14,718 bases of DNA, taken from assembly GCA_023412435.1 (NCBI GenBank), contig JAEYNS010000035.1:1-14718 (forward strand), read 5' to 3'. Positions 13,973 to 14,718 of the stretch are shown piece by piece. Position 1 is the first letter of the stretch. Each line of letters starts with the position of its first letter. This DNA is from Actinomycetes bacterium (GTDB taxonomy: Bacteria; Actinomycetota; Actinomycetes; Propionibacteriales; Propionibacteriaceae). A program made the translations under genes and the position numbers. Under the pieces are notes generated by a model. It made no database searches. It saw nothing but the letters and a program-made list of their open reading frames with translations, and had not been told where the DNA came from.

Positions 13973-14605
13973 CTACGACAGGGTGCCAGTCGGGGCCGAC
14001 AGAAGCGAGGCCACCCGTTCGGCGACGACGGCGGCGATCCCCTCCTTGTCGGTGCGCGCGGGCAGCACGAGGTAGTGGTCGGGGTCACGGCCGGCGAGGG
14101 CGAGGAACTGCTCGCGGGCCCGGGTGTGGAACTCCAGGCCTGCGCCCTCGACCCGGTCTGGGCGTTCGATGCCCGCCACTGCGTGGGCGGGGTCGAGGTC
14201 GAGCAGGATCGTGAGGTCGGGCAGCAGTCCCCCGGTGGCCCAGTTCGCTATCGACTCGAGCTTGTCGGCGCCGAGCCCGCGTCCGGCGCCCTGGTAGGCC
14301 AGCAGCGAGTCGACGTAGCGGTCGGAGATCACGATGGCACCGCGTTCCAGCGCGGGGCGCACCACCTCGTAGACGTGGTGGGCCTTGTCGGCGGCGTAGA
14401 GCAGCGCCTCCGCCCGGGGCGCCAGGTCTCCGGTGGCCGGGTCGAGCACGATCTGGCGCATCACGGCGCCGGCCCTGGTGTCGCCGGGTTCGAAGGTGAG
14501 CACCACCTCATGGCCCTGGCTCGTGAGCAGGTCGGCGAGCAGCCGGGCCTGGGTCGACTTCCCGACCCCGTCCCCGCCCTCGAACACGATGAACAGCCCT
14601 GCCAC
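13973..14605 (-). CDS. tmk: Thymidylate kinase (dTMP kinase)
   Basis: Phosphorylates dTMP to dTDP for DNA synthesis. The 210-aa product has the P-loop G-G-D-G-V-G-K16-S-T near its N-terminus, the D95-R-Y97 nucleotide-binding motif followed by S-L-L-A-Y-Q-G, and the usual length. The GTG at 14605 is preferred because GGAGG lies 5 nt upstream; the in-frame TTG at 14608 is too close to that site. The gene abuts holB, the common actinobacterial pair. In relatives a topoisomerase I gene often lies upstream; the window ends before any such gene can be seen. Confidence 0.94.
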   Translation of the reverse strand: MAGLFIVFEGGDGVGKSTQARLLADLLTSQGHEVVLTFEPGDTRAGAVMRQIVLDPATGDLAPRAEALLYAADKAHHVYEVVRPALERGAIVISDRYVDSLLAYQGAGRGLGADKLESIANWATGGLLPDLTILLDLDPAHAVAGIERPDRVEGAGLEFHTRAREQFLALAGRDPDHYLVLPARTDKEGIAAVVAERVASLLSAPTGTLS

Positions 14606-14634
14606 CAAGCCCTCCGTCCACGTTCGGCCGCGTC

Positions 14635-14650
14635 CCCGCGGCTTCGCGGG
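14635..14650. repeat. Hairpin-forming inverted repeat upstream of tmk
   Basis: CCCGCG and CGCGGG surround a 4-nt loop. No T run follows on either strand. It may be the end signal of an upstream gene outside the window, or part of the tmk leader, since it overlaps the transcription start predicted from the TAGGCT at 14653-14658. Confidence 0.3.
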
Positions 14651-14652
14651 CC

Positions 14653-14658
14653 AGCCTA
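14653..14658 (-). promoter_or_regulatory. Putative -10 element of tmk-holB (TAGGCT)
   Basis: TAGGCT on the minus strand lies about 47 nt before the tmk GTG and is identical to the candidates before ppa and the S33 hydrolase gene. No matching -35 at normal spacing is seen; the nearest TTGGAC is 24 nt upstream, which is too far. Confidence 0.35.
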
Positions 14659-14718
14659 GGCCACACCCGGCCCGGACACCCCGTCCAACTTCTGCCAGAT
14701 ACCCGGCCCGGCCGACAC

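Noticed and set aside
1..14718. CRISPR array, insertion sequence or phage genes
   Set aside because: No regularly spaced repeats, no transposase or integrase motifs and no terminal inverted repeats were found.

Overview
The window is chromosomal DNA from a high-GC actinobacterium. The signs are very GC-rich third codon positions, frequent GTG starts, an actinobacterial gene order (dacB beside ppa; tmk-holB followed by an S33-type lipoprotein hydrolase and tRNA-Thr), TANNNT-type -10 elements and a probable leaderless gene. The protein flavour, with a beta-glucoside-type PTS and no mycobacterial mycolate genes, would fit a member of Propionibacteriales. That placement is an inference and cannot be proved from this sequence. 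There is no sign of phage, transposon or CRISPR.

Left part (55-3480). A minus-strand lipoprotein D,D-carboxypeptidase (DacB/PBP4 type) is divergent from a tight plus-strand operon: inorganic pyrophosphatase (ppa), a SixA-type phosphohistidine phosphatase 2 nt later, and a class III cyclic-nucleotide phosphodiesterase-like metallophosphoesterase 14 nt later. Together these enzymes would remove PPi, phosphohistidine and possibly cAMP. The operon ends head-on against a minus-strand PTS permease gene (EIIBCA, beta-glucoside family). Their stop codons share one CTAG tetranucleotide.

Middle (5556-9880). A 382-bp gene-free region carries the PTS leader, with two tandem RNA hairpins and a 14-bp GC palindrome, and the promoter side of a three-gene plus-strand operon. 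This operon is the most unusual part of the window. It encodes (i) a ferritin-like/acyl-ACP-desaturase-like protein in which three of six expected diiron ligands are replaced, two of them Glu to Lys; (ii) a 747-residue fatty acyl-CoA/ACP reductase fused to a HAD-IB phosphatase domain; (iii) a paralogue of (i) with all six ligands intact. A pseudoenzyme/enzyme pair around a reductase-phosphatase fusion suggests a lipid-modifying pathway that makes a fatty aldehyde or alcohol and oxidises or desaturates it or its precursor. The product is not known.

Right part (9900-14718). All genes are on the minus strand, read from right to left: tmk (dTMP kinase), holB (DNA polymerase III delta'), a DoxX-family membrane protein with a long acidic proline-rich N-terminal extension, a lipoprotein alpha/beta hydrolase of the S33/TAP type (probably leaderless), and tRNA-Thr(CGU). 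This is ordinary housekeeping content. The tRNA 3' end faces the lipid operon, with about 20 bp between them.
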